64,000 nt of DNA from JAYPLE01 sp047627515 (GCA_047627515.1 JBLHTU010000001.1:1-64000); one strand, 5' to 3'. Shown: positions 17,567-27,221, counted from the first letter of the stretch. The notes: a model not told the origin generated them from the sequence alone. Numbers and translations: made by a program.

Positions 17567-20500
17567 ATGGATTCGGTAGAAGAAGAATTAAGTAAACTCA
17601 AAGAAAAGGTAGCCGGACTGGAGCAGCAGATCAATAAAAAAGATCAAGACTTCAAAGTACTATTTGACAAAACCAACTCTTACGTATCGACCCTTTTCAA
17701 CTCAAGTAATGACTTAATCCAAATCATAGCTCCAGATGGGTCTATAAAGTTCGTAAATCAGACCTGGAAGTATAAACTTGGCTACCGAGAAGAGGAGCTG
17801 GAGCAGCTAAAATTCATCGACATTGTTCATCCCGACCACAAAAAAGCATCGTTAGAAAAATTAATGCTGATCACAGCCGGTTCAGAGTCAGAACATTTAG
17901 AAACCGTTCTGATAGGTAAGTATGGAAAAAACATCTATGTCAATGGTGAAATTACATGTGTGTTTGAAAATGACCAGCCAATCGAATATCGGTGCCTCCT
18001 ATACGATATAACTGAGCGTGCCCGTGCAGAGAGTGCTCAAAGTCTCTATTATAAAATAGCGCACTACACGCACCAAGGAGAAACCCTTGAATTGCTCTAT
18101 CAGCAAATATTTAATGAACTATCAAGTCACTTGCAGGTCAGAAACTTTTCGATCGTTCTCTTCCAAGATGAACACTTGTCGTATCCGATCAGGATCATTG
18201 ACCGCAAAGCCTATTCACAAGAAGTGGATGATCTGTTATCAGCCTATACACTTGAGCGAAAAAAACCACTGATCGTTTACCAAGACGGAATCAAAAAAAT
18301 TTCAGAACAACATCAGCAAAAAATATCTGGGGAGCTTCCCAAAATCTGGTTAGGCGTACCCTTTGAGCAAGAAGAAGTGAAAGGCGTGATGATGATGTAC
18401 TCTTTTCGTGATCAGACAGCTTTTAACCACAAAGATCTAGAGTTATTGGACTTTATCTCGGGTATGGTTGCCTTGGCGTTGGAGCGGACCTTCAATAAGC
18501 AGAAAATTAAGCTACAAGGGGCACGCTTGATAGCTCTCTTCGAAAGTAGCACACATCAGATATGGTCAATTGACCGCTCGTTTAGCTTTACGTCCTTCAA
18601 TGAAAATTATGCTCGGTCATTCTTTGACTATTTTGGCAAAAGACCAGAATTAGGCATGAGCCTAAAAGACAGTTATCAGCAGCTGTATGATGATCAGATG
18701 CAAGTATTCTGGCTTGAAAAGTACAAGGAAGCGTACCAAGGAAAGAATCTAAACTTTGAGACAAGAATAAAGAACGCCAATAATGAGACCGTATGGCGTG
18801 AGGTATTTATCAACCCAATTGTGCAAGAGAATGGCCGCATAGATGAAGTATCGGTCATCGCAAATGATATCACTGAAAAGTATCAAGCCAGCTTGGCTTT
18901 AAAAGACAGTGAAGAGAAATTCAGAAATATTTTTGAGTCATTTCAGGATATCTATTTTAGATGCAACCTCGATGGCGAAATCACCATGGTGAGTCCATCC
19001 GTTAGAGAAGTGTTAGGGTACGAACCAGCTAACGTCCTAGGACAAAATATAGCAGGGTTTTTTATCTCTAAAGAAACAAACGATTCCTTACTCAAAAAGC
19101 TATATCAACAAAGTAGCATAAAAAACTTTGAGGGGGCAACAAAAACGAGCAATGGCGAACATATTGATTTCTTATGTAATGTAAGATTGATCCGCAACCC
19201 ATGGGACCAAGGTGGCGAAATAGAAGGTGTGGCAAGAGATATTTCGCGTCTGAAGCGCGCCAATAGCGAAATTATTCAAGCAAAAGATATGGCTGAAAGA
19301 TCGCTTAAAATCAAAGAACGATTTTTGGCTAATATGAGTCATGAGATCAGAACACCGATGAATGGCATCATCGGCATGATAGACTTGCTAGGTGCTACCC
19401 CACTTAATGATGAGCAATCCGAATACATAAGGACCATAAAAAAATCGTCGGATACTCTATTGGAGATACTTAATGATATACTTGATCTGTCCAAAATAGA
19501 GGCTGGTAAGATGAGATTGAAGCTGAAACCAGTGAAACTTATCGATACAATAGAGAAGGTCTACGATTTATACTCTCAACAGGCTTATAAAAATAATACC
19601 AGTCTGTACTATCACATAGATGATACGCTACCCGAATACGTATCTGCAGATGAAACTCGACTCTTGCAAGTCATTTCCAACCTCACGTCTAATGCGATTA
19701 AATTTTCTCAAAAGAAAGGGATCATCAATATAGGAATACGCGTCATCGACCATAAAAAAAACAACTTCACATTTCGAGTTGCCGTCAAAGACAGTGGAAT
19801 TGGTATTCACCCTGATGATCAAAAGAAGTTATTTGTTTCGTTCAATCAATTAGATAGCTCGAACAAAAAGCAATTTGCTGGAACAGGGCTAGGGTTAGCT
19901 ATCTCAAAAGAATTGGTAAAATCAATGAATGGCGAAATCGGCGTGGTTTCAACTCCTGGTTTTGGCAGCACTTTCTGGTTCACTTTTGACGCATCAAAGA
20001 CAGAAAAGCCTGCTCAGGAAGAAAGGGAAATCTTGTCTTTCAATGACGACCATTTCTCAGAACATCCGCCCAAAATTCTGCTGGTAGACGACAATGATAT
20101 CAACAGAAAAGTTGCTGGCAGAATACTATCAATATCTGGTTGTATTGTCGAAGAAGCCAGCTCAGGACCTGTTGCTGTCAAACTGGCTTCAGAGCAACCT
20201 TTTGACTTGATATTCATGGATATTCAAATGCCAGAGATGGATGGGCTAGAAACTACAGAAATAATACGGAGCCTTCCATTAGAGAGAGTCCCTCCTATAA
20301 TAGCTATGACTGCCTACTCAATGGAAGAAGACAAAGAGAAATTTATAAGTCAGGGCATGGATGATTATCTACCTAAACCCATAAAATCTCATCTTCTGAT
20401 CGAAAAAGTCAAACAATGGACTAAATCTAACCTAGAGGTCGTAGATAGCTCTGTGTTTGAAGAGAAAGCGCAAGAATTGATCATCAACCAAAATACACTT

Positions 20501-20818
20501 AACCAATTGCATAAATATGGAGGTAAAGAACTAATTGTTAGTGTCTTAGAAGACTTCAAAAAAGAAGCGATAGAGCAAGTCAATGAATCCCTACACGCTA
20601 TCAAATCAGAAGATTACAATGCCATTAACCGTTTAATGCATACACTAAAAGGTAATGCAGGTACCTTGGGAATAGAGAAAGTCTCAAAACAAGCAGATAC
20701 CATCGAAAAGAAGATTAAAGAGAATAAATTTAGTAAGATTGCAAGAGAGTTGAATAAGTTAACGACAGCGCTAGATGAATTCATTGACAGCTATAAAAAC
20801 ATAATTAAAAATGAGTAA
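17567..20818 (+). CDS. Hybrid sensor histidine kinase (PAS-GAF-PAS-PAS-HisKA-HATPase-REC-HPt)
   Basis: Soluble multi-domain hybrid kinase with no membrane helix, 1083 aa from the ATG at 17567 (a TTG 18 bp upstream is possible). The order is an N-terminal coiled coil (1-35), PAS (about 45-160), GAF-like (165-315), PAS (320-450), PAS (455-575), HisKA with H592 in NMSHEIRTPMNG, and HATPase with N-box SNLTSNAIKFS, DSGIGI and GTGLGLAIS. A receiver domain follows with D885 in FMDIQMPEMDG, then HPt with H1025 in HTLKGNAGTLG. All phosphorelay residues are present. The next gene, a single-domain response regulator overlapping by 8 bp, is the likely final acceptor. The signal sensed is unknown. Confidence 0.94.
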   Translation: MDSVEEELSKLKEKVAGLEQQINKKDQDFKVLFDKTNSYVSTLFNSSNDLIQIIAPDGSIKFVNQTWKYKLGYREEELEQLKFIDIVHPDHKKASLEKLMLITAGSESEHLETVLIGKYGKNIYVNGEITCVFENDQPIEYRCLLYDITERARAESAQSLYYKIAHYTHQGETLELLYQQIFNELSSHLQVRNFSIVLFQDEHLSYPIRIIDRKAYSQEVDDLLSAYTLERKKPLIVYQDGIKKISEQHQQKISGELPKIWLGVPFEQEEVKGVMMMYSFRDQTAFNHKDLELLDFISGMVALALERTFNKQKIKLQGARLIALFESSTHQIWSIDRSFSFTSFNENYARSFFDYFGKRPELGMSLKDSYQQLYDDQMQVFWLEKYKEAYQGKNLNFETRIKNANNETVWREVFINPIVQENGRIDEVSVIANDITEKYQASLALKDSEEKFRNIFESFQDIYFRCNLDGEITMVSPSVREVLGYEPANVLGQNIAGFFISKETNDSLLKKLYQQSSIKNFEGATKTSNGEHIDFLCNVRLIRNPWDQGGEIEGVARDISRLKRANSEIIQAKDMAERSLKIKERFLANMSHEIRTPMNGIIGMIDLLGATPLNDEQSEYIRTIKKSSDTLLEILNDILDLSKIEAGKMRLKLKPVKLIDTIEKVYDLYSQQAYKNNTSLYYHIDDTLPEYVSADETRLLQVISNLTSNAIKFSQKKGIINIGIRVIDHKKNNFTFRVAVKDSGIGIHPDDQKKLFVSFNQLDSSNKKQFAGTGLGLAISKELVKSMNGEIGVVSTPGFGSTFWFTFDASKTEKPAQEEREILSFNDDHFSEHPPKILLVDDNDINRKVAGRILSISGCIVEEASSGPVAVKLASEQPFDLIFMDIQMPEMDGLETTEIIRSLPLERVPPIIAMTAYSMEEDKEKFISQGMDDYLPKPIKSHLLIEKVKQWTKSNLEVVDSSVFEEKAQELIINQNTLNQLHKYGGKELIVSVLEDFKKEAIEQVNESLHAIKSEDYNAINRLMHTLKGNAGTLGIEKVSKQADTIEKKIKENKFSKIARELNKLTTALDEFIDSYKNIIKNE

Positions 20819-21185
20819 AAAGATAATTATTGCTGAAGACAGTTCCGTGATTCAAAATCTAACAAAGAGAATACTTTCCATTCAGAGTTATGAGATCGTA
20901 TCTGTCAAAAATGGACAAGAGGTACTGAAAAAATTAGAAGAAGATATCTTTGATTTAGTGCTGCTGGATATCAATATGCCAGTAATGGATGGCGTAGAGT
21001 GTGCAAAACGTATTCGTGAGAGCTCAAATGAAAACATTAAGAACATACCAATTATTGCTATCTCAGGAAATGCTCGAAATTATTCCATGGATGATTTTAA
21101 AGCAATGGGAATCAATGACTACTTACCTAAACCTCTAGATTACGATCAGATGGTTGAAAAAGTCCACCAGTATACTAACAACTAA
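20811..21185 (+). CDS. Single-domain response regulator
   Basis: CheY-like receiver of 124 aa without an output domain. The acidic pocket is E9/D10 in IIIAEDSS, the phospho-acceptor is D53 in LLDINMPVMDG, the switch residue is the Ser in AISGNA, and K is in YLPKPLD. It overlaps the end of the hybrid kinase gene by 8 bp. It therefore likely takes phosphate from the HPt domain of that kinase and acts by protein-protein contact. The target is not visible in the window. Confidence 0.93.
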   Translation: MSKKIIIAEDSSVIQNLTKRILSIQSYEIVSVKNGQEVLKKLEEDIFDLVLLDINMPVMDGVECAKRIRESSNENIKNIPIIAISGNARNYSMDDFKAMGINDYLPKPLDYDQMVEKVHQYTNN

Positions 21186-21460
21186 TGACTATAAAGTACA
21201 CCTCTAATTTTCTGAATAAACTCGAAGATATTTTCGCGGAAACAGACTATATGCTGAGGTACGAAAAAGGTAAATTTAATAGTGGATACTGTATTCTTAG
21301 AGATACTAAAATTGTCATTGTCAACAAGTACTTTCCATTAGAAGGAAAAATTAACAGCCTTGTTGACATTCTCAAAATGTTAGACTTGGACCGTTCCAAA
21401 ATCAGTGATAAAAACAGACAGCTTCTTGATCAAATCAACCAAAATCAATTACAGCTTTGA
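21185..21460 (+). CDS. Conserved small protein of unknown function
   Basis: A 91-aa protein that I do not recognise by function. Similar small proteins sit before metallo-beta-lactamase genes in Bacteroidota, as far as I recall. It is soluble and mixed alpha/beta, with the notable block LRYEKGKFNSGYCILRD followed by KIVIVNKYFPLEGKIN and then a charged helix. The start is the ATG in TAATG overlapping the response regulator stop, and its TGA overlaps the TTG start of the next gene, so it is coupled on both sides. This coupling and its conserved look argue that it is a real gene. Confidence 0.72.
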   Translation: MTIKYTSNFLNKLEDIFAETDYMLRYEKGKFNSGYCILRDTKIVIVNKYFPLEGKINSLVDILKMLDLDRSKISDKNRQLLDQINQNQLQL

Positions 21461-22218
21461 AGATTAGCTTTCTAGGAACAGGTACTTCGCAGGGTGTACC
21501 CGTTATAGGGTGCACTTGTGGGATTTGTCAATCTCTCGATTTTAGAGATAAAAGATCGCGTAGTTCGATCCACGTGGTTTGGGACGATACCAGTATAGTA
21601 GTTGATACAGGGCCAGATTTCAGACAACAGATGCTACGTGAACGAGTTTCTAAAGTCGATGCGATTATCTACACGCATGAACACAAAGATCATACTGCTG
21701 GCATGGATGATGTAAGGAGTTTCAACTTCTTGCATAAAATGGATATGCCTATCTATGCTAGGCAACAAGTCATCGATCAACTAAAACGTGAATTCTCTTA
21801 CGTTTTTGCGGAAACTAAGTATCCAGGTGTGCCTCGTGTCATCACAAATGTGATCGGTAGCACTTCTTTCGAAATCAATGGACATACTATTTTGCCAATA
21901 GAAGTGATGCACTACAAACTACCCGTTCTTGGCTTTCGATTTGGAGACTTTACGTATGTCACAGATGCGAATCATATTTCCGATACAGAATTAGAGAAAA
22001 TTAAAGGCTCCAAGTATTTTGTGGTGAACGCCTTGCAGCAAACAGAACATATCAGCCATTTTACACTTGATGAAGCTATTGAAATCGCTCAAAAAGTAGG
22101 AGCAGAAAAAACCTACTTTACGCACATCAGTCATCGATTAGGCAAGCATCAGGAAATCAATTCTTCTTTACCCGAGGGTATTGAATTGGCTTGGGACGGT
22201 CTCACGATCGAATTGTAA
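21457..22218 (+). CDS. MBL-fold metallo-hydrolase, PhnP/RNase Z-like
   Basis: Metallo-beta-lactamase-fold hydrolase of 253 aa, similar to the PhnP-type cyclic phosphodiesterase group found widely in Bacteroidota. The signature is the start FLGTGTSQGVPVIGC with two conserved cysteines (GCTCGIC), as in PhnP-like proteins that bind an extra zinc. THEHKDHTAGMDD gives the HxHxDH metal site, and HISHRLG supplies a late histidine. The start is the TTG at 21457, which overlaps the previous stop and places the first residues exactly on the family N-terminus (MKISFLGTG). The substrate is unknown. Confidence 0.87.
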   Translation: MKISFLGTGTSQGVPVIGCTCGICQSLDFRDKRSRSSIHVVWDDTSIVVDTGPDFRQQMLRERVSKVDAIIYTHEHKDHTAGMDDVRSFNFLHKMDMPIYARQQVIDQLKREFSYVFAETKYPGVPRVITNVIGSTSFEINGHTILPIEVMHYKLPVLGFRFGDFTYVTDANHISDTELEKIKGSKYFVVNALQQTEHISHFTLDEAIEIAQKVGAEKTYFTHISHRLGKHQEINSSLPEGIELAWDGLTIEL

Positions 22219-22220
22219 AT

Positions 22221-23699
22221 ATGTTTCACCACTTTCTATTTGTCGAAAAGCTTGCACGTTCACTTAATGAAGTATTAAATGGAGGTAGACTGTCAGCGTC
22301 TTATACGCAGCAAAAAGATGAGCTGATCCTAAGCTTTGAGAGCCCTCAAGACTTTCACATAAAAGCAGACCTTAGACCGATATCGTCCTTGCTTTACTTC
22401 CCTGCTCAGTCGTCAAGAGCAAAGCGGAATAGCGTCGATATTTTTCCCGAAATAATCGGTCAGAAGGTAACAAGTATTCAATCACATCCTTACGATCGGT
22501 CGTTTAGAATCCATCTTGAAAGGAGATATTCATTGATCTTCAAAATGTACGGACGACGATCAAATGTTCTACTCTATAAAGACGATCGGCAAGTTGCTAT
22601 TTTCAGAACAACACTTGCTCAAGATAAAGGCATCACTTTAGCCGATTTTGATGATGTGAATCCTCCGGATGCCTTACAGCTAGAGAAAATACTAGACGAG
22701 CCAACAAAAAGCTACCTAGCAGATCAACAGATAACTGACCCCATCGAAGCAATTAATCTACTTCGTGAAAAATCCGTTTATCTTCAAACTTCCCCCAAGC
22801 TGACGATTCGACATTTCAGCCTCGACGCAAACGAAGAAGTGTTAGATCCGATCCAATGCGCCAATGAGTACTACTCTATTTTCAATAAAAGCATCTTGTT
22901 TGAAAATGAAAAGGCTCAGCTAAAGCAGCAGTATCTGCACAAAAAAAAACAAAGTGAGAGCTACATCAAGAAATCTAGTGCCAAGCTAGATCAGATTGCA
23001 AACAGACGTAGTTACAAAGAAATAGCGGATCTGATCATGGCCAATCTGCATATATTAAAAGCCGGCATGGAAACCGTTACTTTATTTGATTTCTATCAAA
23101 ATAGTGACATCGAAATCAAACTGAAAAAAAACCTTTCTCCTTCGAAAAATGCTGAGATTCTTTACCGAAAGTCGAAAAACGAGCAAGTTGAACTACAGTC
23201 AATTCAAAGAAATATCGATGATAAAAAGAGGCGCTTAAATGAGCTATTTGAAGTTATTGAGCAGATAGACTTTGCTGCTGATTGGAGAGGACTTAAAAGC
23301 CTTAATAAACAATCTAAGAAAGAAGCGGACGATCCAATTCTGCCTTATCACAGTTACCAATTTGCAGGATACGAAATAAGAGTAGGTAAAGACGCCAAGA
23401 GAAATGACCAACTAACAACTAAGCACAGTAGCAAAGATGATATATGGTTACATGCGAAAGATGTAAGTGGATCTCACGTGGTAATTAAAAACCCGACTAA
23501 AAAGAGGCCTCCAAGTAACGTGCTCGAATATGCTGCCCAGATTGCAGCCTACTATTCAAAACGAAAATCAGATAAACTTTGTCCTGTACTTTTTACGCAA
23601 AGAAAATATGTGCGTAAATCAAAAAAACTTCTCCCCGGTCAAGTGATTGTTGAACGAGAAGAAGTTCTTCTTGTAGAGCCTTCAAACCCTAATAAATAA
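22221..23699 (+). CDS. NFACT family protein (RqcH/Tae2-like, fibronectin-binding-A type)
   Basis: Protein of the NFACT family, whose bacterial members (RqcH) bind stalled 50S subunits with tRNA and add C-terminal alanine tails to nascent chains. Residues 1-190 are NFACT-N-like (FHIKADLRPISSLLYFP and the RRSNVLLY region). About 230-370 contain a charged coiled coil, and 370-480 the NFACT-R domain with DDIWLHAKDVSGSHVVI and VLEYAAQIAAYYSK. It has 492 aa, somewhat shorter than Firmicute RqcH. Whether it supports alanine tailing in this phylum is inference. I placed the start at the ATG at 22221, 2 bp after the MBL gene. Confidence 0.85.
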   Translation: MFHHFLFVEKLARSLNEVLNGGRLSASYTQQKDELILSFESPQDFHIKADLRPISSLLYFPAQSSRAKRNSVDIFPEIIGQKVTSIQSHPYDRSFRIHLERRYSLIFKMYGRRSNVLLYKDDRQVAIFRTTLAQDKGITLADFDDVNPPDALQLEKILDEPTKSYLADQQITDPIEAINLLREKSVYLQTSPKLTIRHFSLDANEEVLDPIQCANEYYSIFNKSILFENEKAQLKQQYLHKKKQSESYIKKSSAKLDQIANRRSYKEIADLIMANLHILKAGMETVTLFDFYQNSDIEIKLKKNLSPSKNAEILYRKSKNEQVELQSIQRNIDDKKRRLNELFEVIEQIDFAADWRGLKSLNKQSKKEADDPILPYHSYQFAGYEIRVGKDAKRNDQLTTKHSSKDDIWLHAKDVSGSHVVIKNPTKKRPPSNVLEYAAQIAAYYSKRKSDKLCPVLFTQRKYVRKSKKLLPGQVIVEREEVLLVEPSNPNK

Positions 23700-23704
23700 G
23701 TTTT

Positions 23705-25138
23705 TTATTCTACTTGGTGAACCTTCATCATATTCGTGTGTCCTGACCAATGAGAGGGCATAGAAGCTGTATTGATGAAAATATCACCTTTTTCTAATAG
23801 GTTTTTCTCCTCAAGTATATGCTGGATATGATCGAGTGTATCATCTATATTCTCCGTCTTATCATAATAGAAACTCTTCACACCCCACACCAAATTTAAC
23901 TGTCTTAGCAAATGTTTTTGATTCGTGAAAATGTAGATTTCAGATTTTGGTCTGTGCTTAGATAACTGAAACCCGGTGTAACCTGATTTTGTCATCCCTA
24001 CCAAAGCTCTAGCATTTACAAATTCTCCCAGTTTACATGCAGCTCTGACTAATAAGTCATTTAACTGATTAACAGATTCGAAATCTTCATCATAAAACTT
24101 ATGATAGATTGACTCACTTTGAGTTTCGACAGCTGAGATCGTTTGGCTCATTCTTCTTACGGCATGTACTGGGTACTTACCTGAAGCTGATTCTGCAGAC
24201 AGCATGAGAGCATCAGCTCCGTCCATGACTGCATTTGCCACGTCGTTCGTTTCCGCTCGTGTAGGTCTTGGATTCTCGATCATACTCTCCATCATCTGCG
24301 TGGCAATGATCACTGGCTTACCAGCAATATTACATTTCCTGGCAATCTGTTTCTGAAGAATAGGTACATCATGCATTGGGATTTCAACGCCCAAATCCCC
24401 TCTGGCTACCATGATGGCGTCAGTCACTGCTATGATCTCATCAATATTATCGATCGCCTCAGGTTTCTCAATTTTGGCTACTATTTTTGTATTCTTACCG
24501 GCAGCTACTATTTTCTCCCGTAGCTCAGTTATATCGGAAGCCTTTCGTACAAACGATAACGCAACCCATTCCAAGTCAAACTGAAGACCAAACTCAAGAT
24601 CTTCCTCGTCTTTGGGTGTCAATGAAGGAGCGGAAACATTAGTATTTGGCAGATTGATTCCTTTTCTAGACTTCAGTATGCCACCATGTACAACTTCTGT
24701 ATGCACCTCTTTCCCATCTACTTTGATAACTCTAAGTTCAAGATTACCATCATCTATTAAGATTGAATCACCTGTAGCCACATCGTTTACAATCCCTTTG
24801 TAAGAAGTGCTGACGCGCTCTGCCGTACCTACTAATTCGTCAGTAGTTATGACCAAAGGGTTACCGACTTCTATCTCAACAGCATCATTTTCAACTTTAT
24901 TGACTCGAATTTTAGGCCCCTGAAGGTCTTGGAGAAGCGCGATGTGGGTTCCCAACTCTATATTAATCTGAGATACCAACTCAATGACCTTTTGGTGATC
25001 TTCATGCGTACCGTGCGAAAAATTCAGTCTGAATACATTCGCACCTGCCTTAATTAATTCAATTAATGTCTCCTTATTGTTACTGGCCGGACCTACTGTA
25101 GCTACAATTTTTGAGCGTTTTTGAAAAGTTTCAATCAT
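23705..25138 (-). CDS. pyk: Pyruvate kinase
   Basis: Converts PEP and ADP to pyruvate and ATP. At 477 aa it is a normal type I/II bacterial enzyme. The start KIVATVGPAS, the active-site block IVAKIEKPEAIDNIDEI with its conserved lysine, the metal-binding MVARGDLGVEIP and the IATQMMESMIENPRPTRAE block are all intact. It lies downstream of the IPExxxVDY gene with a 24-bp gap and probably shares its transcript. The stop is 5 bp from the stop of the convergent NFACT gene. Confidence 0.97.
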   Translation of the reverse strand: MIETFQKRSKIVATVGPASNNKETLIELIKAGANVFRLNFSHGTHEDHQKVIELVSQINIELGTHIALLQDLQGPKIRVNKVENDAVEIEVGNPLVITTDELVGTAERVSTSYKGIVNDVATGDSILIDDGNLELRVIKVDGKEVHTEVVHGGILKSRKGINLPNTNVSAPSLTPKDEEDLEFGLQFDLEWVALSFVRKASDITELREKIVAAGKNTKIVAKIEKPEAIDNIDEIIAVTDAIMVARGDLGVEIPMHDVPILQKQIARKCNIAGKPVIIATQMMESMIENPRPTRAETNDVANAVMDGADALMLSAESASGKYPVHAVRRMSQTISAVETQSESIYHKFYDEDFESVNQLNDLLVRAACKLGEFVNARALVGMTKSGYTGFQLSKHRPKSEIYIFTNQKHLLRQLNLVWGVKSFYYDKTENIDDTLDHIQHILEEKNLLEKGDIFINTASMPSHWSGHTNMMKVHQVE

Positions 25139-25162
25139 ATTTTTTTGTTATTCTTTCGCGGA

Positions 25163-25588
25163 TCAGAAAAGTAAATTCTCTTTTTGCTTGATCTTCTCTA
25201 CATCCAATTTCAGCAAATAATCTATAGCCGAAATTTCTTTAATCTTCGAAATTAAAGGATCAATTGTAAAGTCAACTACTTGTGAGTGTAATTTCAAGAA
25301 AAAGTCGAACTGTGGCAATTCGGAAAGTAACAGTTGATTTTTCCCATTCCCTTTCACTAATTTATTTCTAAGCAAAAAATGTTGATGAAAATCGCTCTCA
25401 CAAACGTAGTTTGAGATTACTAAGGACGACTTATCCTTGAACTTTATAACCTGATCTCCACGCTTTTCAAGATCAAAAAATTCTGTCTTATTTAGGTGCC
25501 AGGCAAGTTTATACTCCTGCGCATTGCAGACGATTCCAAGTAAATCAAAATCGTAAACAATATTTGTGATTAGTTTCTTTCGCTTCAT
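25163..25588 (-). CDS. IPExxxVDY-family protein (degenerate motif)
   Basis: A 141-aa Bacteroidota-specific protein of unknown function, found next to pyruvate kinase and acpP in many genomes as far as I recall. The name motif, normally close to IPE...VDYFLKI, appears here as LSELPQFDFFLKL (about 89-101), so the P and D-F-F-L-K-L core is kept but several named residues differ. The N-terminus is KKLITNIVYDFDLLGIVC and the tail is rich in lysine and isoleucine (ISAIDYLLKLDVEKIKQ). Its promoter probably lies in the divergent 120-bp region shared with acpP. Confidence 0.7.
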   Translation of the reverse strand: MKRKKLITNIVYDFDLLGIVCNAQEYKLAWHLNKTEFFDLEKRGDQVIKFKDKSSLVISNYVCESDFHQHFLLRNKLVKGNGKNQLLLSELPQFDFFLKLHSQVVDFTIDPLISKIKEISAIDYLLKLDVEKIKQKENLLF

Positions 25589-25646
25589 CGCTCGATCACT
25601 GCATTCTTGCCCTTCGTCGCAAAGTACTATCAGTCATTGCAAATAG

Positions 25647-25678
25647 TTTGATTTTAATCCCTTTAATGTATTTCTTTG
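25647..25678 (+). promoter_or_regulatory. Candidate promoter of acpP operon
   Basis: TTTG at 25647-25650, a 20-bp spacer, then TTTCTTTG at 25671-25678, which matches TAnnTTTG at all fixed positions but the A. Transcription would begin about 25685, some 24 nt before the acpP start. Confidence 0.4.
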
Positions 25679-25708
25679 CGTTGAATTTTTAACTAAACAC
25701 TAGAAATA

Positions 25709-25948
25709 ATGTCAGAAATTGCTCAAAAAGTAACGTCAATAATTATTGACAAATTGGGTGTAGATGAATCTGAAGTTACACCAGAAGCGAGCTTTACAAA
25801 TGATCTTGGTGCAGATTCTCTAGATACCGTTGAATTGATCATGGAATTCGAAAAAGAATTTAATATTTCTATTCCAGATGATCAGGCCGAAAATATTGCA
25901 ACTGTAGGAAATGCTATCAGCTATCTTGAAGAAAACGTAAAAGCATAA
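25709..25948 (+). CDS. acpP: Acyl carrier protein
   Basis: Carries fatty-acid intermediates on a phosphopantetheine arm. It is 79 aa and strongly acidic. S37 in LGADSLDTVEL is the attachment serine, and the helix II motif that binds partner enzymes follows. FabF starts 19 bp downstream and RNase III and NadE follow, which is a common arrangement. The start is the ATG at 25709 with an adjacent A-rich leader. The identification is secure. Confidence 0.98.
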   Translation: MSEIAQKVTSIIIDKLGVDESEVTPEASFTNDLGADSLDTVELIMEFEKEFNISIPDDQAENIATVGNAISYLEENVKA

Positions 25949-25967
25949 GTTTTTTAAAAGACATTTT

Positions 25968-27221
25968 ATGGAATTAAAACGTGTAGTAATAACTGGGATC
26001 GGCGCACTTACTCCAATTGGAAACACCAAAGAGGAGTATTGGTCTAATTTGGAAAAAGGGGTCAGTGGTGCCGCTCCCATTACACGTTTTGATGCTTCAA
26101 AATTCCGCACAAAATTTGCTTGTGAAGTAAAGAATTTTGATGTCAGCGAACATCTCGACCGAAAGGAAGCGAGAAAAATGGATCCCAACTCGCAGTTTGC
26201 AATGGTCGTCGGGGAAGAGGCCATTCAAGATGCAGGAATAGATCTTGAAACAATCGATAAAGATGAGGTTGGAGTAATCTGGGGGTCTGGTATCGGTGGT
26301 TTAAAAACTTTTCAGGATGAAGTCTCGGTATTTGCCGGCGGTGACGGTACGCCTAGATTTAATCCATTTTTCATTCCCAAAATGATCTGTGATATAACAC
26401 CAGGCTTGTTGTCGATTAAATACGGATTTAGAGGTCCAAATTTTGCAACAGTTTCTGCTTGCGCGTCATCTAATCACGCGATTAACGATGCTTTTACATA
26501 CATAAGATTAGGAAAGGCAAAAATGATATTAGCTGGAGGCTCTGAATATGGAGTCGTAGAGTCAGCAATGGGCGGCTTCAATGCAATGAAAGCCTTATCC
26601 GAAAGAAATGACAGCCCTGAGACCGCATCTAGGCCTTTTGACAAAGACAGAGATGGTTTTGTGCTTGGCGACGGAGCAGCAGCCCTATTCCTAGAAGACC
26701 TTGACCACGCGTTGGAACGAGGTGCCAAAATTTATGGTGAAGTATTAGGTGGCGGTATGTCAGCCGATGCTTATCATATCACAGCCCCACATCCGGAAGG
26801 ACTTGGCATCATGAAAGTGATGAAAGACGCATTGAAAGATGCTGAACTATCTGCAGATGCCGTCAATTATATCAATACGCATGGCACATCTACTCCATTA
26901 GGAGATGTAGGAGAACTGAAGGCGATCAAAGCGATCTTTGGTGATCATGCATATGATCTTAACATTAGCAGTACCAAATCGATGACAGGCCACTTGTTAG
27001 GTGCTGCAGGAGCAATAGAAGCCGTAGCTTGTCTACTTGCCATCGAAAAAGGGATCATCCCTCCTACGATCAACCATTTCACAGATGATCCAGACATCGA
27101 TCCAAAATTGAATCTAACTTTTAACAAAGCTCAGAAGAGAAATGTTGAAGTAGCCATGAGTAATACGTTTGGATTTGGAGGACACAATACCTCAATAATC
27201 TTTGGTAAATACAAAGGCTAA
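25968..27221 (+). CDS. fabF: Beta-ketoacyl-ACP synthase II
   Basis: Condensing enzyme that elongates fatty acids with malonyl-ACP. Its length, 417 aa, is usual. The Cys-His-His set is visible: C165 in VSACASSNHA, the first histidine in NTHGTSTPLGD and the second in SNTFGFGGHN. The N-terminal VVITGIGALTPIGN is the typical thiolase-fold opening. It follows acpP directly, and the rnc start immediately follows its stop (no gap), so the genes form one transcript. Confidence 0.97.
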   Translation: MELKRVVITGIGALTPIGNTKEEYWSNLEKGVSGAAPITRFDASKFRTKFACEVKNFDVSEHLDRKEARKMDPNSQFAMVVGEEAIQDAGIDLETIDKDEVGVIWGSGIGGLKTFQDEVSVFAGGDGTPRFNPFFIPKMICDITPGLLSIKYGFRGPNFATVSACASSNHAINDAFTYIRLGKAKMILAGGSEYGVVESAMGGFNAMKALSERNDSPETASRPFDKDRDGFVLGDGAAALFLEDLDHALERGAKIYGEVLGGGMSADAYHITAPHPEGLGIMKVMKDALKDAELSADAVNYINTHGTSTPLGDVGELKAIKAIFGDHAYDLNISSTKSMTGHLLGAAGAIEAVACLLAIEKGIIPPTINHFTDDPDIDPKLNLTFNKAQKRNVEVAMSNTFGFGGHNTSIIFGKYKG

